Part shown: positions 6,833 to 15,555 of the stretch, one piece after another
Layout: every line of letters begins with the position of its first letter
Numbering within the stretch: the stretch's first letter is position 1
From: a virus
IMG/VR virus record: IMGVR_UViG_3300023175_000044
Coordinates: 1 to 56,808 of that record
Direction: 5' to 3' (one strand)
Length of the DNA: 56,808 bases
Translations under genes and position numbers: made by a program
Notes under the pieces: generated by a model
Told to the model about the DNA's origin: nothing
The model's input: the letters and a program-made list of their open reading frames with translations, nothing else
The model's database searches: none

Positions 6833-8449
6833 CTACACTGTACCGACGATTTCTTCAAACGCAACACCGGTTCTAGCAGCCACAAAATTAAGAGTGACAA
6901 AGTTAATAGAACGTGCTGGTTTAATGAAAAGGTTCGAAATAAATTCGTTTCTGTCAATTACAGCTGCTGTATTGTTAGTTTCATCACATACAACTCTAAA
7001 GTCTGTGATACCTCTTCCACCTTGAATTTCTCTCAAGAATGGTTCAACAATACTTACGAACTCAGCTCTTGTGAATTCGTCATTAAATTCAAACAAGACA
7101 TTCTTAGCTGCTGCCGCAATTGATCGTTCAATAACTAAGAACAATCTACGGACATTAATTCTATCGAATGCAGAAGGTCTAGATAAATGAGTTTTATCAC
7201 CATATAACAAGATTCCTTCACCAGGAATATTTGCTACAGGATTGATACCCGCTTTATATAGAGTGTCTCGCTCTGTTTTATTAGCACTGTATGCTAACGA
7301 TGTAACACCTAAATACTGGCCTCTTCTTGATCCTGCTGGTGAGAACCAAGGTGCTGCATTAACAGCAGTTGATGCCATAATACCCGCTGTAGAAGATGCA
7401 GCAGGAATAAAGATGTATTGATCGTTATATTTATCGTATACTTTTAGGAAGTTATTATCTACCGCTAAGTATGAAGATCTTGTTAAACCATTTAGTGCTG
7501 TAGTTGTATCGGTTACTTCTGAACCACTATTATTTACAACCGCTGCTCTATTTGGCGATGCTACCACCATACAATCTTGTCTACCGTCTTGTGCAATTGC
7601 TACTAAATCATTTACTACTGTTCTATGATTAGAAGCAGATGACATGCTAGGTGCGATTAAGAAATCAACAGTAGTAGTGTCGATATCTTCAAATAAATCA
7701 AACCCTGTTGCATATTCACTTGTGGTAAGAGAATCTGATTGAACACCAGAATCTAAGCTTGCACTAACGCTATCGCTTAATGTTCCAACCACATAGACCC
7801 AATTTGATCCATTATTGATAACATTTGGTGCATAATTGTCAGTACCATCTGCTGTTTTAGTACCAGAAACAGTTGACAAGAACTGCCATGTTTCTAACAC
7901 TTCACCAGCGGTACCAGTGATTTCACCGTCTTCGTCAATAACTAAAACGTGAACTTCATTACTATCCGGTGCCGCATCAAATTGACTTTGCTGTGCTGAA
8001 TCAAATTGACTTGTAAAATTGTTTGGTCCGGCTGTAATAACTTTTAAGCTGTTACCAAGTGTACCTGGATAACGAGCTGCGAGGCTAACACCATCTGAAT
8101 CTAAGCCTGATTCGCTTACATCAAAATGTGCCTCGTTTCTAATTTGTCTGGCGGTCCCTGCGTCTACAGCATTAACTGCTGCAGCTGTAGCTTCTCTAAC
8201 CACATATAAATCTGAAGAGTACCTTAAGTAATATGCGGCTGAGTGGAAGTCTACGGAATTAGTTGCTTCAGGGGCACCAAATTTTTGTACGAGTACTCCT
8301 TCATCACTTACAAGAATTGGTTCCCTAACTGGACCCCAATTGAAATCGCCTACATATGCTCCAATAGGGGAAGTAATTCCTGGAACAACACTTGTTAGGT
8401 CAATTTCTCTTGTCGTGACTGCTGGAGACGCTGATGGATTGAATGCCAT
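6833..8449 (-). CDS. gp18: Tail sheath protein gp18
   Basis: A 538-residue contractile sheath subunit. The N-terminus (REIDLTSVVPGITSPIGAYVG, then FNWGPVREPILV) and the C-terminus (FEFNDEFTRAEFVSIVEPFL, then GITDFRVVCDETNN) are the conserved ends of phage sheath proteins, which donate strands to neighbours. T4 gp18 is 659, so the surface domains in the middle (about 120-280) are reduced. It has its own late promoter 65 bases upstream and leads the gp18-gp19 unit. The C-terminal motif AARTGVAFEEIVG is typical of T4-like marine phages. Confidence 0.97.
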   Translation of the reverse strand: MAFNPSASPAVTTREIDLTSVVPGITSPIGAYVGDFNWGPVREPILVSDEGVLVQKFGAPEATNSVDFHSAAYYLRYSSDLYVVREATAAAVNAVDAGTARQIRNEAHFDVSESGLDSDGVSLAARYPGTLGNSLKVITAGPNNFTSQFDSAQQSQFDAAPDSNEVHVLVIDEDGEITGTAGEVLETWQFLSTVSGTKTADGTDNYAPNVINNGSNWVYVVGTLSDSVSASLDSGVQSDSLTTSEYATGFDLFEDIDTTTVDFLIAPSMSSASNHRTVVNDLVAIAQDGRQDCMVVASPNRAAVVNNSGSEVTDTTTALNGLTRSSYLAVDNNFLKVYDKYNDQYIFIPAASSTAGIMASTAVNAAPWFSPAGSRRGQYLGVTSLAYSANKTERDTLYKAGINPVANIPGEGILLYGDKTHLSRPSAFDRINVRRLFLVIERSIAAAAKNVLFEFNDEFTRAEFVSIVEPFLREIQGGRGITDFRVVCDETNNTAAVIDRNEFISNLFIKPARSINFVTLNFVAARTGVAFEEIVGTV

Positions 8450-8514
8450 ATGTCTCTTCCTTTTCCATTTTTCTAATTATAAGTTTTTACATGATACGAA
8501 TTTTCAATTATTAC

Positions 8515-8522
8515 TATTTATA
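8515..8522 (-). promoter_or_regulatory. T4-type late promoter TATAAATA
   Basis: Exact TATAAATA on the minus strand in the gap between gp17 and gp18, 65 bases before ATG 8449. The gap holds nothing else that I recognise. It should drive gp18 and gp19 and possibly gp20. Confidence 0.82.
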
Positions 8523-8526
8523 AAAA

Positions 8527-10146
8527 TTAAATATCCCACGGATCTTCTCTAACTTGCCAAGGATCATCAGGTTTCCAAGGCTCAGCTTCTTCAACGATTC
8601 CATTATCATAAAAACCAAATGGTACCATATTATCTTCTATTTCTCTCATTCTTTGTTCAAACATCATTTTCTTTATATTAATATCGGTAACTTCTCCAAA
8701 ATAACTTGTGCCAACAAAATAACCAAATAAAACCAAATTCATTACTAAATCATCATGATTACCATCAGATGCTTCAAAGCTTTGTCCTTTTGCTACAAAG
8801 GTAGATACTTCTAAAATAGTATCTTCATCTACAATATCTAGTTTATTCTCTTCTAATAAATCTTTAAAAGATGAACAGCCAATTCTTTTAACTTTTCTAT
8901 TCATATTAATTCCAAGAGAATCTGATTTTATAGTGGATTCTACAAACATATTTTCATATTCTAAATCATGATATAATCCATTACAAACAACCATTCCTAC
9001 ATCATTTGATTCTACAACAATTAATGCTTCATTGTAAGAATTTGCATATTTATAAATAATATTTGGGAAGAGTAATGGAGAGATAAGATTGTTGCGATAT
9101 ACAGCAACCTGCTTAAAGGGCCTTACGCTAATGTCGATCACATTAAATGTACTAAAGTCCTGTCCTCTTCCCTTCGCAACATCTACCATTAATACATAGT
9201 CATGTGTTTTTTCAGTTTCTTCATATATCTTTACACCTTCTGGTGTAACCATTATAGGTTCTTTCCTTCTCAATTTTAATAATGTGTCAGCATTAATTAA
9301 AGTATCACCGGTACCAAAGAAAGTATTTCCAAATTCTTGATCAAATTGAATTTGAGACGTATTAGCAATTGTTTGTTCTTTCCATTGTTCATCACGTCCT
9401 GGAACATTCCACCAATCAACTCTAAATGATTTATATTCGTTTGTTCCTTGTTCGGCTCCTTCCCATATTTTATGGAATACATTGCCAATACCATTTGCTG
9501 TAGAAGTAATAATAACTTTTGTATCAATACCTGATGAAATAACAGGATATGTTGAAGTATAGAATGTAGCATCGTTTTCAACAAATGCAAATTCGTCAAG
9601 ATACAATAAAGAAACAGACATACCACGAATAGATGAACCCGATGTCGCAGCAGCAACTATTCTAGAATTATTTGAAAATTCAATTGAGCCTTTATTTAAT
9701 GCTTTACATCCAGGCTGTAAGAAGAAAGGGAGATTCTCGAGCATTAGAGTGATTCTAGCCAGCATTTCTCGTGAAGTTGCGCCTTTATTAGCAAGAATAG
9801 CAATTGTTTTTTCTGAATTGAAAATAGCATACCATAATAAGTAAGCAACGGAAGAAATAGACTTACCTGACTGACGGCAGGCTAAAACAATGCTAAATCT
9901 ATTTTCGTTAAACCTAGAGAACATTTCTTCTTGATATGGATATAGATCAAATGGTACTAATCCTCTATCAAGAGAAATAACTTTACAATATGTTCTAGCA
10001 AAATAGACTGGATCATCCATGCATTTGGTGTATTCTTTTATCTGGTTTTCTGACCAGTTTTGAACTACACCATCTTTCTTTACATTAGGATTTCCTAAGT
10101 AATGCTGATCATTCTTCTGTAAATCTATCGGTGATGTCAATGACAT
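8527..10146 (-). CDS. gp17: Terminase large subunit gp17
   Basis: A 539-residue DNA-packaging motor. The ATPase has Walker A CRQSGKS at about 90-96, Walker B LLYLDEF with Asp184-Glu185, and the coupling motif ITSTANG near 214. The RNase H-like nuclease has acidic residues in VLMVDVAKGRGQDFS (Asp322), VVESNDVG (Glu379) and GNHDDLVM (Asp465/466). T4 gp17 is 610. It docks on portal gp20 and translocates DNA with ATP, then cuts the concatemer. The start overlaps gp16 by 38 bases, as is common in this family, which suggests coupled translation of the two terminase subunits. Confidence 0.98.
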   Translation of the reverse strand: MSLTSPIDLQKNDQHYLGNPNVKKDGVVQNWSENQIKEYTKCMDDPVYFARTYCKVISLDRGLVPFDLYPYQEEMFSRFNENRFSIVLACRQSGKSISSVAYLLWYAIFNSEKTIAILANKGATSREMLARITLMLENLPFFLQPGCKALNKGSIEFSNNSRIVAAATSGSSIRGMSVSLLYLDEFAFVENDATFYTSTYPVISSGIDTKVIITSTANGIGNVFHKIWEGAEQGTNEYKSFRVDWWNVPGRDEQWKEQTIANTSQIQFDQEFGNTFFGTGDTLINADTLLKLRRKEPIMVTPEGVKIYEETEKTHDYVLMVDVAKGRGQDFSTFNVIDISVRPFKQVAVYRNNLISPLLFPNIIYKYANSYNEALIVVESNDVGMVVCNGLYHDLEYENMFVESTIKSDSLGINMNRKVKRIGCSSFKDLLEENKLDIVDEDTILEVSTFVAKGQSFEASDGNHDDLVMNLVLFGYFVGTSYFGEVTDINIKKMMFEQRMREIEDNMVPFGFYDNGIVEEAEPWKPDDPWQVREDPWDI

Positions 10147-10477
10147 TATCGGATTCTTTCACTTTCTTAGCATCTTTTAGTAATCTTTGCAAATCTGTTG
10201 TTGATCCTACAAAAAGATTATTTGTTTGGTGACCAATTTGTTTTTTATCGTCTACTTTAAAATGCTCTTTTTTCTTTTTATGCATTGCTAGTAAGTCACC
10301 ATTTATGTCAGCACCATGCTTTATCATTTGAGATAAAACTTCAAATGCTCTAGGATGTTCAGTATTCCTAGCAACTTCCATCATGTCTTCAATAGCGGCT
10401 GATTGTTTATTAATTAGATCGTGATATACTTGTCTCGTAAATTCAAAATCATTTCTTGCATTATCTGAATCATTCAT
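10109..10477 (-). CDS. gp16: Terminase small subunit gp16
   Basis: A 122-residue, largely helical protein with the small-terminase pattern TRQVYHDLINKQSAAIEDMM, then EHPRAFEVLSQMIKHGADIN and LLAMHKKKKEHF. This matches the coiled helical core of T4-like gp16, which forms rings that regulate gp17 and choose the packaging start. T4 gp16 is 164, so this is a short version. It lies 4 bases after gp15 and overlaps gp17. Confidence 0.93.
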   Translation of the reverse strand: MNDSDNARNDFEFTRQVYHDLINKQSAAIEDMMEVARNTEHPRAFEVLSQMIKHGADINGDLLAMHKKKKEHFKVDDKKQIGHQTNNLFVGSTTDLQRLLKDAKKVKESDNVIDITDRFTEE

Positions 10478-10481
10478 TATT

Positions 10482-11273
10482 TTATCCTACACCACCTACT
10501 TCAGTAATTGTAGTAGTGAATCCATAATCACTATCTGCACTTACATCATAAGGATCTAAATCAATAGGGTTAGGTTCTACAACAATAGTTGCTGCTTTAG
10601 CATCAGAGTCTTCTTTAATTAAATCAACTTCCGCTGTAGCTTGTCTAATTACATTTAAATCATCAATAGGTCCATAAAATGAAACTCTCATTTCAAAATC
10701 TAAAGTATAAATAATTGTTCTTCTAGCTTCCAAAGCTCCTTCAAAATCATCACTAAAGGATGTTGATACGATAGTAATAGGAATATCTTCTTTTACATCT
10801 TGAAAACTTTCAAAAGGTTTTACAGTAATTGTATATTGTGGATTAAAGTATGGTAAAATTTGTTCTACAATTTGTAAAGCATCATCCTGTGTTTTAGTAT
10901 ACACATTCAATTGAAAATTAATTAAATATGGTGCTGGAGTAAAAAATCTTTCTGCTCTATTTCCATTTAATTCATCAGTATATCTCATAAAGTTATTTAA
11001 CTTAGGAAGCTTTCTTTCAGCATCATATTGAAATGATGTTATTTCAAATGACATTCTAGGAAGTTTTAAAGCTAGAGTAGTATCAGTATCTAAGTCAGGT
11101 GCTTCTCTTATTCTTTCTAAATACTTATTTTTTGGAGCATATGATAGAGGAACTTTAACTTGACTTATTGTTGCACCACTACTATTTTTTCTCAGAACAT
11201 ATATGTTATTAAACAATGATCCAAAAACAGCAACACTTTTTCTTAATTTTTGATGATAAAAATAACTAAACAT
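10482..11273 (-). CDS. gp15: Proximal tail sheath stabiliser gp15
   Basis: A 263-residue T4-type tail terminator. Its N-terminus FSYFYHQKLRKSVAVFGSLF and the block VPLSYAPKNKYLERIREAP are family hallmarks, as is the LPRMSFEITSFQYDAERKL region at about 90-110. The length matches T4 gp15 (272). It caps the finished tail and binds the neck. It shares one base with gp14 upstream and is followed closely by gp16, giving the standard gp13-14-15-16-17 operon. Confidence 0.96.
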   Translation of the reverse strand: MFSYFYHQKLRKSVAVFGSLFNNIYVLRKNSSGATISQVKVPLSYAPKNKYLERIREAPDLDTDTTLALKLPRMSFEITSFQYDAERKLPKLNNFMRYTDELNGNRAERFFTPAPYLINFQLNVYTKTQDDALQIVEQILPYFNPQYTITVKPFESFQDVKEDIPITIVSTSFSDDFEGALEARRTIIYTLDFEMRVSFYGPIDDLNVIRQATAEVDLIKEDSDAKAATIVVEPNPIDLDPYDVSADSDYGFTTTITEVGGVG

Positions 11274-12151
11274 TAGCTAGGATCTCCAAATGGGTTTGCT
11301 TCACTGAAGTCTAAGAAGTCTGTAAATGTAGTTTGGAAATCATCATTTTGTTCATTGTTAGAAATCTTATTATCTTCTGACACAGCAGTTACAGTATAAG
11401 TTGTATTTGTTCTCGTGTTAACAATACTTCCAGGAATGAATTCATGATAAGCTCCGTCATCCGCACCTACATGAACCAGTGATATTTTATTGTTAACAAA
11501 ATCCCATGTTGCTAGCTCTCCTCTCATTGTAGTAGATGCTAATGCTTGTGTAAATACATCGCCAGCAGCAAAATCTTCATCATCAGCAATATTATCTGAA
11601 ACTGTTAATGTATAAGTGTATGCATATTTAGTTTCTATATTGTCTACCGTTTCTAAGCCAGTATCTAAATCTTCATCATTATATTCGAATAGTTGAGCTC
11701 TTAATTTATAAACTGGTAAATTACTTAATTGATAAAAGGGTTGTTCATGTTCAACATGCATAATTTGAAATAACGAACGAGATAATGGAACATAAATTAA
11801 ATCACCTTCTAAAGGTCTTACAGAATTTATTTCATTATCAACTCTACCTACAGTTTGTGTCCATCTTCTTCTTGAAACTATAAATGTAGCTTCATCTCTA
11901 ATTTCAACACCAAACCTAGTAAATAAGTCACCTTCTCCATCAAAACCTTCAACATTCTCAATATACATTTCAATTTTATAATTTGAATTGTATCTTGCTG
12001 GAACTTCGTCACCAAATATTCTATCTTCTGCTACAGTATCTCTAGGTAAGTAATATAAATCTTGACCATAGATTTTTAAAGATTCTATGACAATATCTTC
12101 ATATAAGTTTTGTTCTGAACGTTTACCGTCAGTGAAGTATGGATTTCTCAT
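11273..12151 (-). CDS. gp14: Neck protein gp14
   Basis: A 292-residue head-completion (neck) protein. It begins MRNPYFTDGKRSEQNLYEDI with ESLKIYGQDLYYLPRD directly after, the characteristic gp14 opening, and contains FGVEIRDEATFIVSRRRW at about 100-118. T4 gp14 is 256; the extra length is in the acidic C-terminal part (about 165-290). With gp13 it closes the filled head for tail joining. The gene starts one base after the gp13 stop. Confidence 0.95.
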   Translation of the reverse strand: MRNPYFTDGKRSEQNLYEDIVIESLKIYGQDLYYLPRDTVAEDRIFGDEVPARYNSNYKIEMYIENVEGFDGEGDLFTRFGVEIRDEATFIVSRRRWTQTVGRVDNEINSVRPLEGDLIYVPLSRSLFQIMHVEHEQPFYQLSNLPVYKLRAQLFEYNDEDLDTGLETVDNIETKYAYTYTLTVSDNIADDEDFAAGDVFTQALASTTMRGELATWDFVNNKISLVHVGADDGAYHEFIPGSIVNTRTNTTYTVTAVSEDNKISNNEQNDDFQTTFTDFLDFSEANPFGDPS

Positions 12152-12152
12152 A

Positions 12153-12908
12153 TTAACCTACAAAAAATGCTGGAGGAAGTTCGTGTTCTAATCTAATTTT
12201 TTCTTCAAGTGATTCTATTTCTGTCAAAGCGTCTTCAAAAATCTGTCTACCATTCATGGTTACACCGCCTGGAAGTTGCATTCCTTCAAATTTAATGAGG
12301 TTAGCACCCCATTGTCTTTTTATTAATGCTGTAGTATATTTTTTTAGCCACATATCATTATAAACTGAAGTATGAGTATCAGGATCTACAGTTTGATAAA
12401 CTTCAGCTACAATATAATCACCTTCTTTTATATCTTTATCTGCAAAATCTCCATGAATATACAATCTATTTTGTCTTCTAGCAAAATTAACAATTGGAGC
12501 ACCATTTAATTTCATATCTAATAAAGATAAGTATTGTTGCATCATTTCAAAATAAACTAAATCACCTGCCCAGGTTTGTAAATCTGCTATGTCATTTAAC
12601 ATCATTTGATATTTAATATCAAAAAAATTCATTGAGTTATTAAAGGAACTTGAAAGAGGAAAAAGTCTTTGTACATAAAGTATATCTGCAGAAACAGGAA
12701 TATACTCATTGCTAACATCAGTTGCAGTAACTTGATGTTTTAAGTATGTTTTAAATGTAGCATCTGAATGAAATTCTTGATAGTATTGAATTGCTTCATC
12801 AACGCGATCTTCTATTTGATCAACATCTACATTGATTTCAATAACAGGATCACCTAATTTCCTTAAACAATAATCAATTAAATCATTTCTACTTGCAGGA
12901 CTGGCCAT
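12153..12908 (-). CDS. gp13: Neck protein gp13
   Basis: A 251-residue T4-type neck protein. The N-terminus has the family phrase LIDYCLRKLGDPVIEINVDV followed by QIEDRVDEAIQYYQEFH at about residues 30-46, and the C-terminal part has KKYTTALIKRQWGANLIKF. T4 gp13 is 309, and marine relatives are nearer this size. It leads the gp13-17 unit behind a late promoter 29 bases upstream. Confidence 0.96.
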   Translation of the reverse strand: MASPASRNDLIDYCLRKLGDPVIEINVDVDQIEDRVDEAIQYYQEFHSDATFKTYLKHQVTATDVSNEYIPVSADILYVQRLFPLSSSFNNSMNFFDIKYQMMLNDIADLQTWAGDLVYFEMMQQYLSLLDMKLNGAPIVNFARRQNRLYIHGDFADKDIKEGDYIVAEVYQTVDPDTHTSVYNDMWLKKYTTALIKRQWGANLIKFEGMQLPGGVTMNGRQIFEDALTEIESLEEKIRLEHELPPAFFVG

Positions 12909-12936
12909 AGTATTCTCCGCTTAAAAGTATCTATGA

Positions 12937-15525
12937 CTATTTATAAGATTTTGTTGGTCTAAAAACTCTTTGTCCAATATGATCACACATTAAACTTGTA
13001 TCAGCCCAAACTTCAAACCCCGCCGCGCGAGCTTTTTGACAAAAATAAGTATCTTCAGATATTGTATTTTTATGATCTATCGCAGACTTATATAAGAAAT
13101 GAGGATATTCTAATGCTCTATAAACCTCACCTTTAACTAACACACAACCAAATCCACAACCACCAACTTGAACTAAACCATGTGGCAATCCATCAAGTAT
13201 TGCATGGTCTAAACCTCCAGTTTGAGGATTATCTAAAAATATTTCAGGTCTATTTTCATCATTTCTTTGAACATAAACACCAGAAACAATATCTTTATCA
13301 TATGATATTAATCTCTGTAATGTGTCAGTTGGTAATACTATATCTGAATCTACATGTAATACAAAATCATAGTTCTTACCCCATTCAGCTATTAAGTTTC
13401 TTATTTGATCTACTTGATAACCATAAAAAAATTCTAATTGTGTTTTGTATCCATCTGGAATTTTTAAATCATATATTGATTTAAATGTATCAGATTCAAT
13501 ATTTTTGTTTGTTGGTATAGCAATTAATATTTTTTTCAATTCAGAGTCTTTCTTATATGAAATAGAAGCATTTTTATTTTGTTCTATTGTATTTACTTTA
13601 TAATCATTTAAAGGATTTATATCATTATAGTAACAAACTATTTCCTTTACTGCTTTAACTTTTTCGGGTGGAACCTTTTCAATTAACTCATAAAATAATG
13701 GATTATCCATACCACTCATTAAAAAGTTTCCATTTTCTTTAAAAACTTCTTCATTTAATTCTAAACAGTATTCTCCTTTTACTGTTCGTAAATGAGTATA
13801 AGGAATTTTCCAATTAAATAAATGCTCTCTATAAGTTTTATTTTCTTTTACCTTTTTAGGATAATCTTGAGCAACCAAAGGAATTTCATCAGCTAAACTC
13901 CACATAGATCCATATGTAAATTCGTAGCCTTCATCGTACAATCTATTATAATAATCAAATAAAGTATTATTACTAACTAAAAAGTCATCACCGTCTAAAA
14001 ACATAACGATGTCATCTTTTTTAACAAACTTACTAATAGCTTTTAATTGATTTGCAATACAGCCTTCTCTTTTAGAATTTCTTATCACAGCTCTATTTTT
14101 ATTTTCAGGTATAATAGGTGTATCTTCTGATGCGTCATCTATTAATACATGAATATAATTACTATAGTCTTGCTGCTCAACTGATTTACAGTGAGTATAA
14201 ACATAATCATTTGCATTTCTAAATGGAGAAACGACTATTATTCTTCTTTCTGTTCCAATTTTAGGATGGACAATTAAATCATCTTCATTTACAAATTTTC
14301 TTCCATAGATTCTTGCTACGTCTTTATTAATTTTATTCACTTTTTGAAAATCTATTTTTGGTAAATAGTCTTCAACTTTTCTATAAAAATGTTGCTTCCA
14401 TTGTAATGCTATAGTAGACCATGAATAAATGTCATTTACTACATCACAATAATTTTGTTTTTGCATAAGCAAATAATCATTATGATAAGCTTCTAATACT
14501 AAATCTACAAATTTTTTAGATTGTTCTTCTGCGTTTATATAAGGAAATAATCCATTTGGAACTATTGGATAATCAGTTTTATAACATGCTAAATCAATAG
14601 CTGTTTCTTCTAAAGCACCAAAATTATTTGTAATAACTGGTGTTTTATATAAAAGAGATTCTAAAGTTGATATGCCAAATGTTTCAGGATATTCAGTTGG
14701 ATATAACATAAAGGTAGCATTAGCAATTGTTTCTGCCACCTTTTGTTGTGAAACTACACCAGTAAACGATACATCTAAATTACTATTTTCAAATTCTTTT
14801 TGGTAACGAATTAAATCTTGTTCTTGTTTATCAGGCTCGGCTTTATCTGAAAACTTGTAAAATCCACCTACTACTGTTAGTCTTGCATCAGGTATTTTTT
14901 CCTTTACTTTTGGCCAAATTAATTGTAATAAAGGATTAAGACCTTTAGTTACAGCAGATGCATATACAAAATGATTTTTATCTTTCTGAGATATATCAAC
15001 CTCATCTATATGCTTAGTTGCGCCATTTCTAGTTTGAAAAATATAAGGTTTCATCACTTCAAACATTCTTTTAATGTTAAAGTGGTCACTTGTTGTAGTA
15101 TATACTGTGTGGAAATCGGATAAAGTAAATAACTGGTGTATTACTCCAGTTTCCAATAAGTTCGGTATTGATTCATCGCCCCAAGCAAAAGTATCATGTA
15201 ACCACATTACTCTGTACTTTGAAGCCATAACCATGTGATGATATCTTTGGGGTTCAAGAAAAGGAATTGTTGTTCTAGAAACTATAGTGATATCAAATCT
15301 TTCGCTGAAATCTGCTTCACTATGATCGACATATCTCACATTATCATAGATTCCAGATGAAGAAGTTTCATCATTACAATTATTAAATACAGTAACTTCA
15401 AATCCAATTTTTTGAAGTTCTCTTGACATCATTACTACTGCATATTCGGATCCACCTAGTCCACGTTTACTAAGTGTATCACCATCATATACTAAGCCTA
15501 AAGGGTCAATAAATGCAATTTTCAT
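12937..15525 (-). CDS. Three-domain glycosyltransferase fusion (GT4-like + two GT-A domains)
   Basis: An 862-residue protein that looks like three sugar-transfer domains in a row. Residues 1 to about 385 are GT-B, family 4-like: MKIAFIDPLGLVYDGDT with a GLGGSEYAVVMM loop, then YPETFGISTLESLLYKTPV with the E-x7-E arrangement. Residues about 430-660 are GT-A, family 2-like: VSPFRNANDYV, HVLIDDASED, and FLDGDDFL with the DxD near 516. Residues about 668-862 are a second GT-A unit: ILIAIPTNKNIES, HVDSDIVLP with DSD near 725, and SEDTYFCQKARAAGFEVW near 827-844. No membrane segment is visible. It sits between glycine-rich adhesin genes and the neck operon, with an AATAAATA box 22 bases upstream. 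Substrate unknown; virion protein or host glycan modification are both possible. Confidence 0.88.
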   Translation of the reverse strand: MKIAFIDPLGLVYDGDTLSKRGLGGSEYAVVMMSRELQKIGFEVTVFNNCNDETSSSGIYDNVRYVDHSEADFSERFDITIVSRTTIPFLEPQRYHHMVMASKYRVMWLHDTFAWGDESIPNLLETGVIHQLFTLSDFHTVYTTTSDHFNIKRMFEVMKPYIFQTRNGATKHIDEVDISQKDKNHFVYASAVTKGLNPLLQLIWPKVKEKIPDARLTVVGGFYKFSDKAEPDKQEQDLIRYQKEFENSNLDVSFTGVVSQQKVAETIANATFMLYPTEYPETFGISTLESLLYKTPVITNNFGALEETAIDLACYKTDYPIVPNGLFPYINAEEQSKKFVDLVLEAYHNDYLLMQKQNYCDVVNDIYSWSTIALQWKQHFYRKVEDYLPKIDFQKVNKINKDVARIYGRKFVNEDDLIVHPKIGTERRIIVVSPFRNANDYVYTHCKSVEQQDYSNYIHVLIDDASEDTPIIPENKNRAVIRNSKREGCIANQLKAISKFVKKDDIVMFLDGDDFLVSNNTLFDYYNRLYDEGYEFTYGSMWSLADEIPLVAQDYPKKVKENKTYREHLFNWKIPYTHLRTVKGEYCLELNEEVFKENGNFLMSGMDNPLFYELIEKVPPEKVKAVKEIVCYYNDINPLNDYKVNTIEQNKNASISYKKDSELKKILIAIPTNKNIESDTFKSIYDLKIPDGYKTQLEFFYGYQVDQIRNLIAEWGKNYDFVLHVDSDIVLPTDTLQRLISYDKDIVSGVYVQRNDENRPEIFLDNPQTGGLDHAILDGLPHGLVQVGGCGFGCVLVKGEVYRALEYPHFLYKSAIDHKNTISEDTYFCQKARAAGFEVWADTSLMCDHIGQRVFRPTKSYK
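12938..12945 (-). promoter_or_regulatory. T4-type late promoter TATAAATA
   Basis: Exact TATAAATA, 29 bases before gp13 ATG 12908. The last two bases (TA) plus the next G form the TAG stop codon of the upstream glycosyltransferase gene, so promoter and stop overlap. Confidence 0.85.
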
Positions 15526-15547
15526 AATATAAACCTTATTTTTAAAC

Positions 15548-15555
15548 TATTTATT
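15548..15555 (-). promoter_or_regulatory. Possible late promoter variant AATAAATA
   Basis: AATAAATA on the minus strand, 22 bases before ATG 15525 of the triple glycosyltransferase. It deviates at the first base from TATAAATA and overlaps the TAA stop of the preceding glycine-rich gene. The distance allows a leader containing AAGG. Confidence 0.45.

Noticed and set aside
10109-10146. A frameshift between gp16 and gp17
   Set aside because: Both frames are complete with proper starts and stops; the 38-base overlap is usual for these genes.
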